DNA of 64,000 bases, from the NCBI GenBank assembly GCA_943737045.1, contig CALSFV010000038.1, positions 844,123-908,122 on the forward strand, in the 5' to 3' direction. The stretch's first letter is position 1. Every line of letters starts with the position of its first letter. This DNA is from Parapristionchus giblindavisi. Its lineage: Eukaryota; Nematoda; Chromadorea; Rhabditida; Diplogasteridae. Under the pieces are notes generated by a model, which was not told the origin of the DNA, made no database searches, and worked only from the letters and a program-made list of their open reading frames with translations. Below, one piece after another: positions 36,241-49,221 of this stretch. Position numbers and translations under genes: made by a program.

Positions 36241-38049
36241 TGACGAGCAATTGAGTGTGAAGTATGTATCGAAACGATGGCGGACATGCCACAGTGGAAT
36301 GATTTTAATAATAAAGATCAAAGACCAATAATCAGAGATCTATACCATTTCTTTAAACAATTTAACCTACTGTTTATCGAAGCTGTTTCACTAATCAATT
36401 ACTTCTCATCTATCTTCCATTTTTCTTCATATTGTATTAGTACATTTGGATGATCAACATCATCAATTTTTTTAAAATTTATTGATTAAATGAACATTTC
36501 TTCTGCCGTATACTACAAACCTTCTTCTTGTTGTCAATGAACATCTCTCTTATTGAATGCTAATATAGGTTGTTCGTTACTTTGTTTATCGTAAATGAGA
36601 CGTCGCATCTCCTAAACGGATTCTCTATTAACATTTGATACTGTAGATAATGCATCGGTGTTTTTTTTTTTATGTTTTTGAACTTTTCAGCCAACTGAAA
36701 TTATGAACACATTTTTTGCATCTTTTGCTTCTGATAACTCTTATATTCATTTCATGATCTTCTATTTTTTGTATTTCTACCTCGTTAAACCTTTTCACAA
36801 TTTTCTTAGATGCAAAATGTGAATTTCAAAGTTCAAAAAATCAATTTTAATGTTCATATTCAAACGTATTTTGATCTAATATGATAGACAAATCGTGAGA
36901 GAAATTTCATTTTGTGAACTACATGAGATAATTAAATAAAATAAAAGGTTATGATTGCCATAGCAAAATCAGAAGATATAATAGATTGAGATTATTCCCA
37001 ATGTCTCACCATAAACAATGGTCAATTATGATGAAGTTACTGTGAATCAATGAATCAATAACACGTTTCATTCCTTTGATATAAAATCCCGCAGAGTCTC
37101 CCCATTAACAAAAGATCTTGGAGAGACTCGGAGATCTCCTGTCTCATACCCTTCTATATTTATATAGTTCTGACAACTCAATGTACTTCCATTTATAGTC
37201 TTATTTTATTGTATACATTGAATGTGTTAAGTTTCTCATCTAACGCATTGTTTGCAACCTGATTAACAGTTGTGTTCGAAATCTTTAAAAAATAATTTTT
37301 TAAAAGTTCAGGCGAAAAAAAACAAAAAAAAGGATATTGATTCCATTGAAATGTGTTACGATATTATTGTTAATAAACTGATCGAATAAATTAAATTAGA
37401 TTAGATTTAATTTAATTTAACTGCCACAGGACAAAAAACAAAGACCAATTTATTTAAAATTGCTTTATTTCTATGCCTTGTTATATTTATTCTCTTTTTA
37501 TTGCTAATTATATAATTCAAATTTCAAAATGTTAATCATATATTACGCGAGATAAAACAAATGATAATCGACTGATAAAAAAAAACAAGATATTGTTAAG
37601 AGTACAATAATGTGTTCTATGCTCATTGATAAATCTATATGAATGAATTCTCTCCCACTTACTATCTATCTATCTCCATTCACTTTCTCTTTTCTCACGT
37701 AGGCCACAATGTCCTAACCCATCCTTTTGTCATCATTTTCTTAGATCAATTATCTATAGAATAGAACTACTCTCACTAATGTACATTCATACATGTATAC
37801 ATAGATAGACATGGGTCATATGATGCAAACTCTACATCCAATATCAAGATGAACCATAAAGATCATCGATGTTGACACTTTTATATTATTTATTGTTCGA
37901 AAATTATGGAGTAAGTTAAGAATTGACAAAATCAAAGAGTGTCTATGGCTTTATGGAAGTGATAGAGGGACATGAAAACATGATAATCGGAGTTGAATGT
38001 CGGGTGTCTTGGTCATTGTAGCACTGTGAGCCGGCGCTCTTTGAACCAA

Positions 38050-38150
38050 GTAGAGCCAAAAATCGTCCCCGACCGAATTTTCCTCCGGAACGTCAACCTT
38101 TTTCTTTACATCTCTGGCTTCAGACATATTGACATCCAACTCGTCGCATT
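38050..38150 (-). pseudogene. relic homologous to the 13.3-kb fragment
   Basis: About 28 bases around CCCGACCGAATTTTCCTCCG match 13243-13270 with three differences. In translation, DELDVNMSEARDVKKK then, after a one-base shift, RLTFRRKIRSG corresponds to DELYSQDEPEKKRNGMTLRREIRSG at 13.3 kb. The copy here needs a frameshift, so it is not functional as read. Repeated, unrecognised protein family. Confidence 0.4.
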
Positions 38151-38227
38151 CCCCTACGTATCAACACTGAAGATGAGATGTGGATGAAGTTTGAAAACGA
38201 TGAGCGTAAGAGACAGTGGGTCGACGG

Positions 38228-38617
38228 GCACTACTTCAGAACACCGAACTCAACAGGATACCAAAAATTAAATAAACACCAAGGAAGATACTAATATATA
38301 CTTTATGCGGTGCAAAAGTAAAGTATAATAATTGATAGATCATGATATGAAGTGGAGTACGCATAAATACGATGTCACGACTTAGTTAGCAAAGATGATA
38401 GTTACAATTACTATGAAAATTACTGTGAAAAAGGTAATGAAGTGATAGATTTACGAAAAGATTTGACAAAAGGACATATTATGACATTGTTATTTAGCTG
38501 ATTCCAAGAGTTGACTACACGATTAGAAATGAAATTGGCAAATCGGGTGGATCAGGGAAAGGGCATTTTACACTAGACTTTTATACTATGGTTACATGTT
38601 CTGAAGTAGTGCCCGCT
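38228..38617. repeat. 17-bp inverted repeats flanking 356 bp
   Basis: GGGCACTACTTCAGAAC at 38228-38244 is matched exactly in reverse complement at 38601-38617. Flanking bases diverge at once. It could be the two ends of a small element or chance paralogous fragments. Confidence 0.5.
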
Positions 38618-39468
38618 ATTCTCACTCGGATAGACTGTATAGTAAACCTACTTCTATAGCCTGGACGCACTACTATCCAGTGCAAACGAATTGGTAACAA
38701 GAGTTCGAAAACAATACCACTAAAGTTTTCGTCCGAATTCGTGGTATCTTTATGGCTAATATTTAGAAGTAGTATCATACCTAGTAAACAACTAATATCT
38801 TATCACGAGACGTCTTTATGATCTTTAATATAAGTCATATGCAGACATCTGATTAAGATGTTAGAATGTCTTGTTGCAGGGCTATTACTGTCTAGCTATC
38901 ATGTAATACTGTAAGTGTACTGTAGATAATACAGTACACTTTACAAAGTAGAATTACATGTAAACATAATTAGATTATACTTTTGGCATAAAATGCAAAG
39001 ACAGAAAAATGAGTTTAGTCTTGTTACAAATTTTTACATGTTCAATGGATTAGAGAACACTCAATATGGAATAGTGAGAGAACGAAGAGAGATTAGAGAG
39101 AAGAGAGAAAGAGAGAAGAGAGAAAGAGAGATAGAATGAGAGATGGGAAAGAAGATGAATTGTCAGCATGATAGACACTGTATATAAGGAGTGAATGAAC
39201 TTCCAATCATATTCATTTTCATCTCTTGTTTTCTTTCATAGTTTTATTATAAATAAGTCTTCCTAGTAATAACTAAATATATTTCTTCATTTTGTTCTAA
39301 GACGTTTCATCTTCTATGTCTGACCTTATTTGTTTTTCTACCATAGATCATAATCATTTACTAAAAGGACGACTATTTAACCATATCATCTCTTCATTCA
39401 TTACATTCATATAGTTCATCTACTATTCATACATGACTGATTCTATTCATATTATCTAAACTCCTCCC

Positions 39469-42064
39469 ATGATATATTCATTCTCTATTATGTCAACCAT
39501 AATATCTAAACGTCCTTCATCTAAGACTCGTCTTATCCCATCTATCAATCATTCCATACCATCTACTCTATCTCCAATGTCCAATCATTCCATCATCCAA
39601 TCTCATCCTAAAGTCAATACCTCATCCACTCCCTCTAAGACCTCACTATCTACCGTAACCAAACCCCAGTCATCTGAATTCACACCAATCAATAAGATCT
39701 CATCCACAACTCCATCTCAATCGATCAATTCTACTGTTAAATCATCATCTCCTCCAAAAGAATCAATAATCTCATTAGAAAAGAAAGATCAATCTCCGAT
39801 CAAATCTTCTCCTGTATCAGTTTCCCCTCCAAAATCGATTGTTTCTAATGGAAATGTATCTAAATCCAATTCTCCTCCCAAAGATGGTCTGATATCATCA
39901 ACAAAGACTTCATCTAAGCCTATTCCTTCCAATGGAAAATCTTCATCATCAATTCAATCCAAACCAACATCTTCTCCTCCATCAAAAGTATCAACTACTA
40001 ATCAATCCAAATCATCAACTAAATCTTCTCCTATAAAGACAATCATTCGTCGTTCATCAACATCAAAGAGTAGTTCATCTAAATCATTGATTACTCCAAT
40101 ACCTAATCTACCCAAAGAAGTTCCAATCAAAGGAATCGATCCTGTTATCAATGTTATTGAACTTTCTAATGAAGAGATTATACCTCCTATTAAGGTTCAT
40201 AGTGTATTCGTTGTGTCGTGTTTTTATTGTGATTACCCATTTATTTAAGTCAACTTTAACCTTAACTTATTTAGACAACAATGGCTCGTAAGGAAATCTG
40301 TGTGAACACTGGAGGTGCTATTGGAAACACTCCAATTGTTATGTTGAATTCTATTGGAAAAGATCTTCCTGCTAAGATTGGTAAGTCTTCTATTCATAGT
40401 ATCTATTCAATATTTTCTATTCTAAAGACTCATATGTCACAGAAATCTATTGAACGCTCACGTGAATTAATGAATAAAAGTTATGAAAACAGATCATACA
40501 TCGCATCACAACTAATATTTCTTATTATAGCTGTCAAATTAGAATACATGAACCCTGCTGGATCAGTCAAAGATCGTGTTGGATATGGAATGATTGAAGA
40601 TGCTGAGAAGAAGGTCAACTTATAATTTTAGAAAAATAATTTTAAAAATAGAAAAAAAGTTAAACTTCTTTAAATATTTCTTATTCCAGGGTCTTATCAC
40701 TCCCGGAAAGACGATTCTTATCGAGCCTACCTCTGGTAATATGGGAATCGCTCTCGCTTTTGTTGCTCGTATCAAGGGGTCAGTGACCTTTAATCTTTGA
40801 TCTTTAATCTATGATCTTTGATCTTTGATCTCTTTCAGATACAAACTCATCCTCTGTATGCCTGCTTCTATGAGTGTTGAACGTCGTTCTCTACTCAAAG
40901 CATATGGAGCTGAGGTACTCTACTCTCATATTCAAAATAGATTAATCATATGCATCAATAGTTTTATAAATTCATTTTCATTCATTTCATTTATAATACA
41001 ATACATTTATCAAGAGTTATTTTGGTCGAGGGCTGTGGTATGGTCGGGAGTAACTTCATATACTATACTTTATCATCATAACAACTTTGTCCTTTCAGGT
41101 TATTCTAACAGATCCTGCAACTGCAGTCAAAGGAGCTCTTCAGAGAGCACGAGAACTGGCCGCTGCTATTCCTAATGCACACATTCTCAATCAGGTTTCA
41201 TCGTTCATCTTTAATCTTTAATCTTTCTCTGACGTTTCCAGTTCGGAAACCCTGCCAATGTTGAAGCTCACTACAAGTCCACTGGTCCCGAAATCTGGGA
41301 GCAGACAAATGGAAAGGTATGTCTTTTGATCTTTGATCTCTTGATTAATCAATATCTTCAGGTCGATATCGTATGTTTCGGAGTTGGTTCAGGTGGAACT
41401 CTTTCCGGTGTAGGAAAATATCTAAAAGAGCAGAAACCATCGGTAAACTAATCAATTATTGATTGATTCTGAATTATTGTGATTTTTTAGGTTGAAGTAT
41501 TCCCAGTTGAACCTTTCGAGAGTTCAGTCATTAATGGTCTTCAGCATTCTCCTCATAAGATCCAAGGTATACTGTAGTCATATTGATTGATTAATTGATT
41601 ACGGTAATTGTTCGTTGTAGGAATGGGAACAGGATTCATTCCTGATATTCTTGATCGATCTTTATTCAAAGAAGCATTGAGAGTTCATTCTGATGATGCA
41701 ATTGCAATGGCTAAAAGATTAGCTAAAGAAGAAGCAATCCTTGGTGGTATTAGTTCAGGAGCTAATGTCTGTGCTGCACTACAGGTGAAATCGTTCTCCT
41801 ATTCATCACTTATCTCTTCTCTTTAGTTGGCTACTCGTTCCGAGAATGAAGGCAAACTTATCGTAACCAATATCAATTCATTCGGAGAAAGATATTTGTA
41901 TGTTTCACTCATAATCGTATCCTATTATCAGTACCATTTTATTCATAGTTATTGATTTGAGGTCAACCGTTTTGTATTCTGAGATCAAAGAAGAAGCAGA
42001 GAAGATGAAGATGCAATCTCTTGAGGAATCACTTGAAGTTGCTAATCAATATGTATCTCAATAG
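39469..42064 (+). CDS. cysteine synthase-like PLP enzyme, possible disordered N-terminal extension
   Basis: The core starts at ATG 40281 and runs over eleven exons (40281-40380, 40531-40613, 40690-40778, 40839-40914, 41099-41194, 41242-41316, 41362-41442, 41491-41566, 41621-41784, 41827-41897, 41962-42064), 337 residues. Family marks: the PLP lysine in [14 protein letters not shown], the substrate loop [20 protein letters not shown], the phosphate-binding [12 protein letters not shown] and GGISSGAN. It should make cysteine, or cyanoalanine, from O-acetylserine or cysteine and sulfide or cyanide; nematode CYSL proteins of this type also act in sulfide and hypoxia signalling. An upstream exon, 39469-40194 (242 codons, Ser/Pro/Lys-rich), splices in frame at AAG|GTTCAT to TTATTTAG|ACAACAATGGCT, which would make a 581-residue protein. 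Alternatively that acceptor is a trans-splice site and the upstream exon belongs to a minor isoform. The paralogue is not assigned. Confidence 0.85.
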
Positions 42065-42383
42065 ATCAATCAATAATTGAATATGAATAGATCAATCACT
42101 GTTATATAAGTCACATATTTTCTATTAATAATGAAATATGATCTCCATATATGTACTTTTTTTGTTTCATAAACAAGCATAAATGATTTTTTTTAAATAT
42201 TGATTGAAAAGTCACAGTAAAATCTGCCACAACAGTGGATTGTATTGGAGATGGGAACACGATAGACAGATCTATATCTAAGATATTCTTTTACTCTACT
42301 AAAATGGCAATGAATACAATATGAGAGAATAAAAAAGAAGGATAACAATGAACAATCAAAAAATATTCTTTAACAATGATTGT

Positions 42384-44971
42384 CTATGGTTGATAACTCT
42401 GATAGTTGGCATAAGCTTTCTTACTCGTTGCTACTAACATTGATCCTAATTGTTTGCCTGGACCACATTCAATGAAACGAGGAAATACCATATCCTAAAT
42501 TGATCAATTAAATTTAATCAATAATATCTTCCAATCAATCGATTACCTTATGCTTTCTATACAGTAACTGTTGAATTTGTTCCCATTTGACTGGTGACGT
42601 CACTTGCTTGGCAAGAGCTCCACGAATTTCACCCTAGAGAGATCAAATATCAAAGACCAAAGATCAGCTAAAGATCTTTACCTTCTTAGCACTGTAGACA
42701 TGTCCTGTATAATTTGAATATACATTCATCACTGCTGGTTGGATATCTGCTTGTCTATAAATAGTCAGTTCATGATCGATATATGATGTGAGACTACAGT
42801 ACTTGATAGCATCCATTACTTTGCTCACTGCTCCTTCCATTTGATTCGTATGGAATGCACCACTCACCGCGAGACGTTTCACAAACTATTGATGGGAGAT
42901 TACGGTAAATGAAAGATATCGATCGATTACCGTATATTTGTAAGTGTTCGCATTCTCCTCAAGGAACTTCAAGCATGTCTCCGATGCTCCAATAACCTTC
43001 AATAAATCAATAATCGATGTGCCTACAGTAATCTACCGTACCTTCACACCACAATACAAATGATTAGCGATCTCACACACTTCCATCTCTCCTTTCTCAC
43101 TGAAATCAAATGATTGAAATTCAAAGATAGTGAGATTAGAATGAAATTACACAAAATAAAATAATGGAATAATTTAATTAAATAAGTTTGAAAGTTAAAA
43201 GTGAATAACTAACTAAGCTCTATTCTTAGCTTCTTTCATAGCATCTTCCAATCTACTTGATGCATTCACTCGAATTGTTCCCATTCCAGAGTGAATCAAT
43301 TGAGAACATTCATGCATCGCAGCTGCACGAACTGATACTATTCGAATGGCTGAATATGAAACAGATTACGGTAGGTATACTGTAGATCACGGTAGAGTGG
43401 AATACTGTATGCATACCGTCTTCGAATGATAGTACTCCTCCTGCAACTAGAGCAGAGAATTCTCCTACACTGAAACCAGCTGCATCTGTGCAACTGAAAT
43501 AAGATATTTAAAAGATCATAAGTTGAACGATTTACTCCAATGAGTTATTTTTTAAAGTTTAGCCTGTTACTTTAATATTCTTCTGTAGGATTGAGCGTAC
43601 TGCTTAATCGACAATGATCTATTGGAGCTGGCGCCATCGATCAGGAGCCGAATTTTTGGCGAAAACACAGTTGTTAGGTTTCAGCCCACAACTAGGTCTC
43701 GGACTTGTCAAAAAACAAAAAAAGTTTACTTCGAAAAATCAGGCGCTATTCTTTCTACATCAAAATCGATACAAAATGAATAAGGTTACTATTGAGCTCA
43801 CTTGAGATTCATTCATGATAAAGGTCGAAAGAGGATCGATAATTTTCTCGTATTTTCTAAGTGAAAGAAGAGAAAGGTGCGTAACTGTATGTAAAGAGAA
43901 GCGACACTGTTCAGCACCCTTCCACTCTAAAGCAAAGCTCTTTCCTCGAGAAAAGTATACAACGAACACTAGTAAAACGTTGAATTAATCCCCCTTTTAC
44001 TGCAAGACATAGATAGATAAAAGAGTAATGAATAACATCTACGATAAGACATACGTCTCAATTATTCCTTCTTCTTTTTCTTGAAGTGCTTCAAAGGCAG
44101 CCAGAGATGCTACAACCACGGCTGGTTGACAGTACAATGTTTGATCTAATCTGAATATCAATCGACTGAAAGATCAAAGATCACTTAGGAACTAACTTGG
44201 TCTTTGGTCCATCTAAACACAACTTTAGAAGATCATAACCGAGAACAGCTGAAGCTCGTTCAAATAGCTCCATCGCTTTCTTACAATCAGCCAACTGAAA
44301 GGTATACTGTAGATATATCGATTGATCATACTAATCAATCAATAAATACCTTCTTTCCCATCCCAACTACTTGTGAACCTTGTCCCGGAAAGAGTAAAAC
44401 AACCTGAAATTGAAATTGATTCCATAAACCGATTGAAAGTACTTACTTGATCTTCAATAGGAATATGGTCAAAATTCATTTCAGATACAGCTGCTTTTCT
44501 ACCGTATCTGAAGAGAGATCAAACATTGGTCTATCTAATAAAGATCAAAGATTAGTCTCATAATAACTAACTTTTTCTTTCTACTTTCTTTCACTGCATC
44601 TCTGGCTGTTCTCTCCATCATATCTCTTAAATCCTGCAATTAAGAACAAATCAATTATGGATCGATCGATATATATATACCGTAATACCTTCTCTTCGTA
44701 CGGTAGTTTCGATGTGGGATCCAAAACTACGGAATGGGCATCTGCATAGGTTGTGGCGTCCTGAGTGAGATCAAAGATCAAAGATCAAAGATCATGATAT
44801 GAGTACACTAACCTCTAGCCATTGTACTGGTTTATCAGTTCTTTTAACTCCTTGATTGAATTGATCATCTACTTCTTTTCTTCTTCTTACTTTCAATGTA
44901 GATGATACATAGACAGAGCGAATAGAAGAGGAAGCAAATGATAAAGGTGATAAGATACGAGATGATAACAT
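42384..44971 (-). CDS. MCAT: mitochondrial malonyl-CoA:ACP transacylase
   Basis: About fifteen small exons, roughly 420 residues. The first (starting MLSSRILSPLSFASSSIRSV) is a Ser/Arg-rich mitochondrial targeting sequence, and ATG follows TTATCAG-C. Core motifs in order: VVLLFPGQGSQVVGMG, the nucleophile elbow GFSVGEFSALVAGG (Ser in GxSxG), the catalytic His in LAVSGAFHTNQME, NVYSNYTGHVY and the C-terminal ECGPGKQLGSML. It transfers malonyl from CoA to the mitochondrial acyl carrier protein for type II fatty acid synthesis, the route to lipoate. An Arg/Lys-rich segment between presequence and core is longer than in the human protein. The intron before the GFSVGE exon is about 550 bp, far longer than its neighbours. 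It is convergent with the cysteine synthase gene. Confidence 0.9.
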
Positions 44972-45416
44972 GCTGATAATGATATTATTTATTCATTGAT
45001 CTATTGATTATCTCAAATGATATTGAATTTGCGTTCAAAACGCTGTTGAATGATCACAACAAATCAATAAAGAAAACGTTGGTTTATCGCAAATTGAATA
45101 TCTATTTACAATAGGTCTCTAATGGAAGGCACATGGGAAGGATTACGGTACTCTGTAATACAATATTGATCTATCGATTGAAATATGGACAAACTAGGCA
45201 AGAGATATTATATAGAACATAATCCGTGCCTATTTACGTTAGAACGAAGAATCTAAAGCAAAGTGGAAGAAAAGGACAAAAGCCGTAATATAAAGAACAG
45301 ATCTGATAGAAATAGGAAACATACAATATGTGTGTACCCATGAATTCAAGAAACTAATATATCAAACAGTCAAACAAAACTATACATATGCTAAAAAATA
45401 ATCGATAATCAATGAT

Positions 45417-48279
45417 CTACCAATGAATATTCGAATCAAATTTGTAGAATTGAGAATAAAGTAGGCCAGTAGTTGAGATCGCATCATCAACTCCGACCTA
45501 CAAAGATCAAAGATCAATTATCGATTAGAATAATAGAAAGATACCGTCTTCGATGGTAATTTGCATACAAGAACAGGAGTGTATATGAATACAATCTCAT
45601 CTCTCATCCAAGATGCTAGAGGGCTGAAAATATCGATTACATAATCATATATTGATTGAAATAATCAACAAAGTCATACTTATGTGGTTCGAATGTATAC
45701 TTCTTATCGAGTTCTTTGTCCAATAAATGAGAATGAGCTGTTCTCACTTCCAATAGATCCGATTGATCTACTCCCTTCAATCAATCAATAAATGATAATA
45801 ATCAATCAATAACTACAGTACCCTATGATCAGTTAGACTACAAGCCATTCGACCAGCTAATCTCGCTCCAGCAGCTAATCCCGAGGCCAGATTCGACCAA
45901 TCCGTTCCGATTCCTACCTGGAAAGAATAAGTTACAGTAACCCTTTTGATATCATGATCCACAGTACCATTAGATGATAAGTTAGACAATGAAAATGTAT
46001 TCTTTGTAGTCTATATGTTGATTTCTTTGAATCTCCTCCATTAGATCGATCACGTCCATATGTACGAAGAAGCCAATGAAGCATCTCTACTACCTACACT
46101 ACTATCATCTTCATCTAATCAATCAATCGATAGATACCGTACCTTATGGACATGTACCGTACCCGCTTGAACTGGGTATTCATTCGTGTAGGGACCACCG
46201 GCAACATGAGAGATGAAGGCAAGTTCTTGCTCATTCAATCCCAATGAATCAACATGAGGAATGATCTACAATTGAATCAATCAATAAATCAATGAATACT
46301 GTAATACTATCGTACTCTTTCAAGTACTTCCTTTATGTACACAGCATCTCCCATACTTCCTAATTCGAGATGAATTGGAGTCTACAAGGAATCAATCGAT
46401 AATACAATCGAGATTACGGTAGATGAACCTTTGGATCAATTTGGAGAACATTTCTCTTGAGCATTCGAAGTTTCTCTAGACGCATTTCTTTCTGTTGGAA
46501 TTCCAGAAGATGAACACCTCAAGATATAAATGATGAAATAAATATTAATCAAGACATATGAATATAGCACACTAACCAGTTAGAATAACAAGATCTGGTT
46601 TAATCTGAGAGATTGCCTTGAAGAACATTTCCATTACGACTGTTGATCCACTCAAATACATATATTATTCATTTATTTGTTAAACCACAATTAATGAATA
46701 CCTGAACTGATCATGACTTGTAATGAATCTACTGCTAGCTGGTGCTACATATTCACCCAATATCTCACCCTGAACATATCGATTAGAGATACGGTAAGTC
46801 ATCTTTATTGATTAGTATAGAAAGATTACCTGTTTGTATTCCATGATTACGTGTATTTCATCTTTGACAATTCTGGTTGAATTAGTTCTTTTGATAGAAG
46901 GATGAAGAAGAGCATTAGAACGAGGACCTATCGGACCCACTAGATATGCCTTTATAACAGAATGATCATTACGGTAAATTAATCAATAATCGATTGATAC
47001 CTCAGTTCTCGGAAAAGCCGAAGCTATTCTCTCGGCCATTAGAGCAGCATTGCCTCCGATATGATACTGAAATATTTCATTATTCACATAAGAGATACAA
47101 TCGAACAAAGATCTAAGATCAAAGATCAAAGATTACTTGAGCTTTCGGACTACTCTCAGCATTCTTTATTACAGATTGAAAGATATCCTCGTCAGCCATA
47201 TATCTAAACGAAAGGTTTATAATCGATCAATCAATCAACAAAAAAAATCAATCAATCAATCAATCGATAACAAGCAATTCGTAATCAATAGAACCTTTCA
47301 GCTGCAGCTCCTCGAGTGAAGAAATGGGCAAATGCTTCAGATAATTCTTGAACAGATCCAAGTGATTCACGATCAGAATCCGCTGAAATAGGTCATACTG
47401 TATCTATTCATTCCATTCGTCCACATTTTTTCTTCACATATGCAACTTCCATCGCATTAACCAAAAAATATAATTTTATGATCTGTTTAAAATTACTGAT
47501 CCTTTGCCCCCAGTAATCAGCCATAATTGACTACTTACAGCCAGAAAAAGACAAAAATTTTCAGACGTTTCCCACGTGAAACTCATATCAGTATATCAAT
47601 ACCAATATCAATCAATATAGTCACAACAAAATGGGAACAACAAGGACACTACACCATCTATAACAAACGTATATGTTTTGTTGACTTTGGTGACGAATGG
47701 GCTGGAATCAATCACATCAATCAATAATATATGTGATAGATCAATCAATAATATTAAAGTACAGTACCTTCCACTGTTGCATTGAGATCTTCTAGTAGTT
47801 GTGTACCAGGAACAATCAAATCGACGTTACAATTAAATCTAAATTATCAATAAACTAATCGATTAAATTAGCGATTACAGTAATCCATACCCGACGACAG
47901 CTTTTCGGAATACAACTGTTGGTTGAGTGATCACTTTGTCCCATGCCAGAACCAATGCTTGCTCAACCTAAATATGTATATGTGATCATTGAAAATATGG
48001 TAGTAGACATAGCAGGTGCTTTTCATAGTGAAACAATCGTTTATATTATTTGAGAATTTTAGATCTTTTAAATTTCAAAATAAAGATTTTTAAACAAACA
48101 GAGAAAGAAGCCATTCGTCGTTGATCATTGTAATAGGAATAGAAATAAGGAAGAGCAGCAAAGAGAATGGCTAGATGAAGATATCTAAACAAAATATTGA
48201 TCAGAAAATATATATTACACGAATACCTATGCTGTGAAGATAAAAGTGGAATGGGCGATGCCCATGAATCGTACGACAT
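45417..48279 (-). CDS. ADPGK: ADP-dependent glucokinase
   Basis: About fifteen exons, starting with 48227-48279 (MSYDSWASPIPLLSSQH), then a hydrophobic stretch (YLHLAILFAALPYFYSYY) that acts as signal or membrane anchor. Family marks: FNCNVDLIVPG near the N-terminus, GGNAALMAERIA, KAYLVGPIGPRSNALLHPSI, DEIHVIMEYKQ, KPDLVILTGVHLLEFQQKEM, TPIHLELGSMGD, MLHWLLRTYGR and a final TVGVDDAISTTGLLYSQFY. It phosphorylates glucose using ADP; the animal enzyme is associated with the endoplasmic reticulum. The catalytic loop, normally GxGD, reads GVDD: the Asp base is kept but the second Gly is Asp, which might affect the anion hole. It ends 446 bp upstream of MCAT on the same strand. Confidence 0.88.
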
Positions 48280-49221
48280 CGATTCAATGGAATAATTACT
48301 CCTATAATACAAATATAAGGAGAAATAGATAGAATAAGTCAAGCGGAACGAGAAAATAGTAAAGAGAAGAGAAGAAAAGAGTGAATCAATGATGATCGTG
48401 TGTTCATTCGAGTGGAGCATATCTAGTAGAGATAGAGAGACAATTTCAAAGAATTCAACAGAAAAATGAAGGGTAAAAAAAAAGAAAAGAAAGATCACAC
48501 GTTTTCTTGAAGAGTTATCAAAGAAAAACAAAAATATTGGAACGCAAAGAATGTGATAACAAGGACAATGATCAAACATTCCAATCAGAATAATGGGAGA
48601 TGAAGGCAAACATTAAAAAATATAACAATTAAGTTGAAAACGATCACACAACAATTTAAAGAGAGAACCGGATCCGTAAGAAAGATGAAAGTTGGACGAA
48701 ATTAATTATCGCGATTGGTTACCAAATATCGAATCGTAAAATGAGTTTTCAAAAATAATATTAAAATATAATTGCTACACATATTTTTTTTAACTGGAAT
48801 TTAAATCTGCCTGTACTTAATACAAAAAATAGAGATTAATAATCAATAAAAGGTTTGAATAAATATGCATAGATGAATTCAAAAACCAATTGTGAACATC
48901 TACCGAATGATTCATCGATGATTACTGTACAGCTGTATTTACCATATCTTCATGTGTATGAATTGTATTTCTGACTTTCTTATCGATAATACAAATAAAA
49001 CAATCTTGAACCTCTTTATAGTGAGTAGTATTCTATTCTATAGCATGCGTGAGGGTTCCAGGTTCAATTCTCGGCCAGAGAAAATCTTTTGCCTGTCAAA
49101 TTTAAAAGATTTTTCTGTTAATGAGCGCAACAAAGCAATACATTGTCTTTTTTGTCTTTGCATGTAAATTAAATAACAATGAAATTATCTGAATAAAGAA
49201 TTGTAACACGCTATGATGTAA
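48280..49221. other. intergenic DNA with a second tRNA-like relic
   Basis: AT-rich region upstream of ADPGK with no coding exon. At about 49014-49083 a sequence with TATAGTGAGTAGTA (A-box-like), CAGGTTCAATTCTCGG (B-box and partial T stem) and CTCT/AGAG ends looks like an eroded tRNA. The minus frame covering 48290-48609 lies upstream of the ADPGK start and has no support. Confidence 0.4.

Larger units (their letters stand above)
29375..39468. other. 10-kb gene-poor, low-complexity interval
   Basis: No complete gene is supported. It holds GAGAGG tracts (about 29890-29945, 30884-31010, 31230-31330, 33146-33205), a long GA/GATA array (30516-30745), a perfect hairpin (30352-30388), a small inverted-repeat element with a tRNA-like core (35888-36240), a helicase-like relic (35496-35639) and a homologue of the 13.3-kb relic (about 38050-38150). 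One minus-strand exon-like stretch (about 30172-30283, after TCTATTCAG) encodes Ser/Pro-rich sequence ending in a stop; its gene is unclear. Confidence 0.6.

Noticed and set aside
40195..40248. C-terminal [17 protein letters not shown] of the 39469 frame
   Set aside because: It begins exactly at a GT donor and is best read as intron sequence.
48046..48609. 187-residue minus-strand frame upstream of ADPGK
   Set aside because: Only its downstream part is coding (first ADPGK exons, with an intron); the upstream part has no homology or start support.
49014..49083. Possible working tRNA gene
   Set aside because: The B box is acceptable, but the A box, anticodon stem and acceptor stem are too poor; kept only as a note on a relic.
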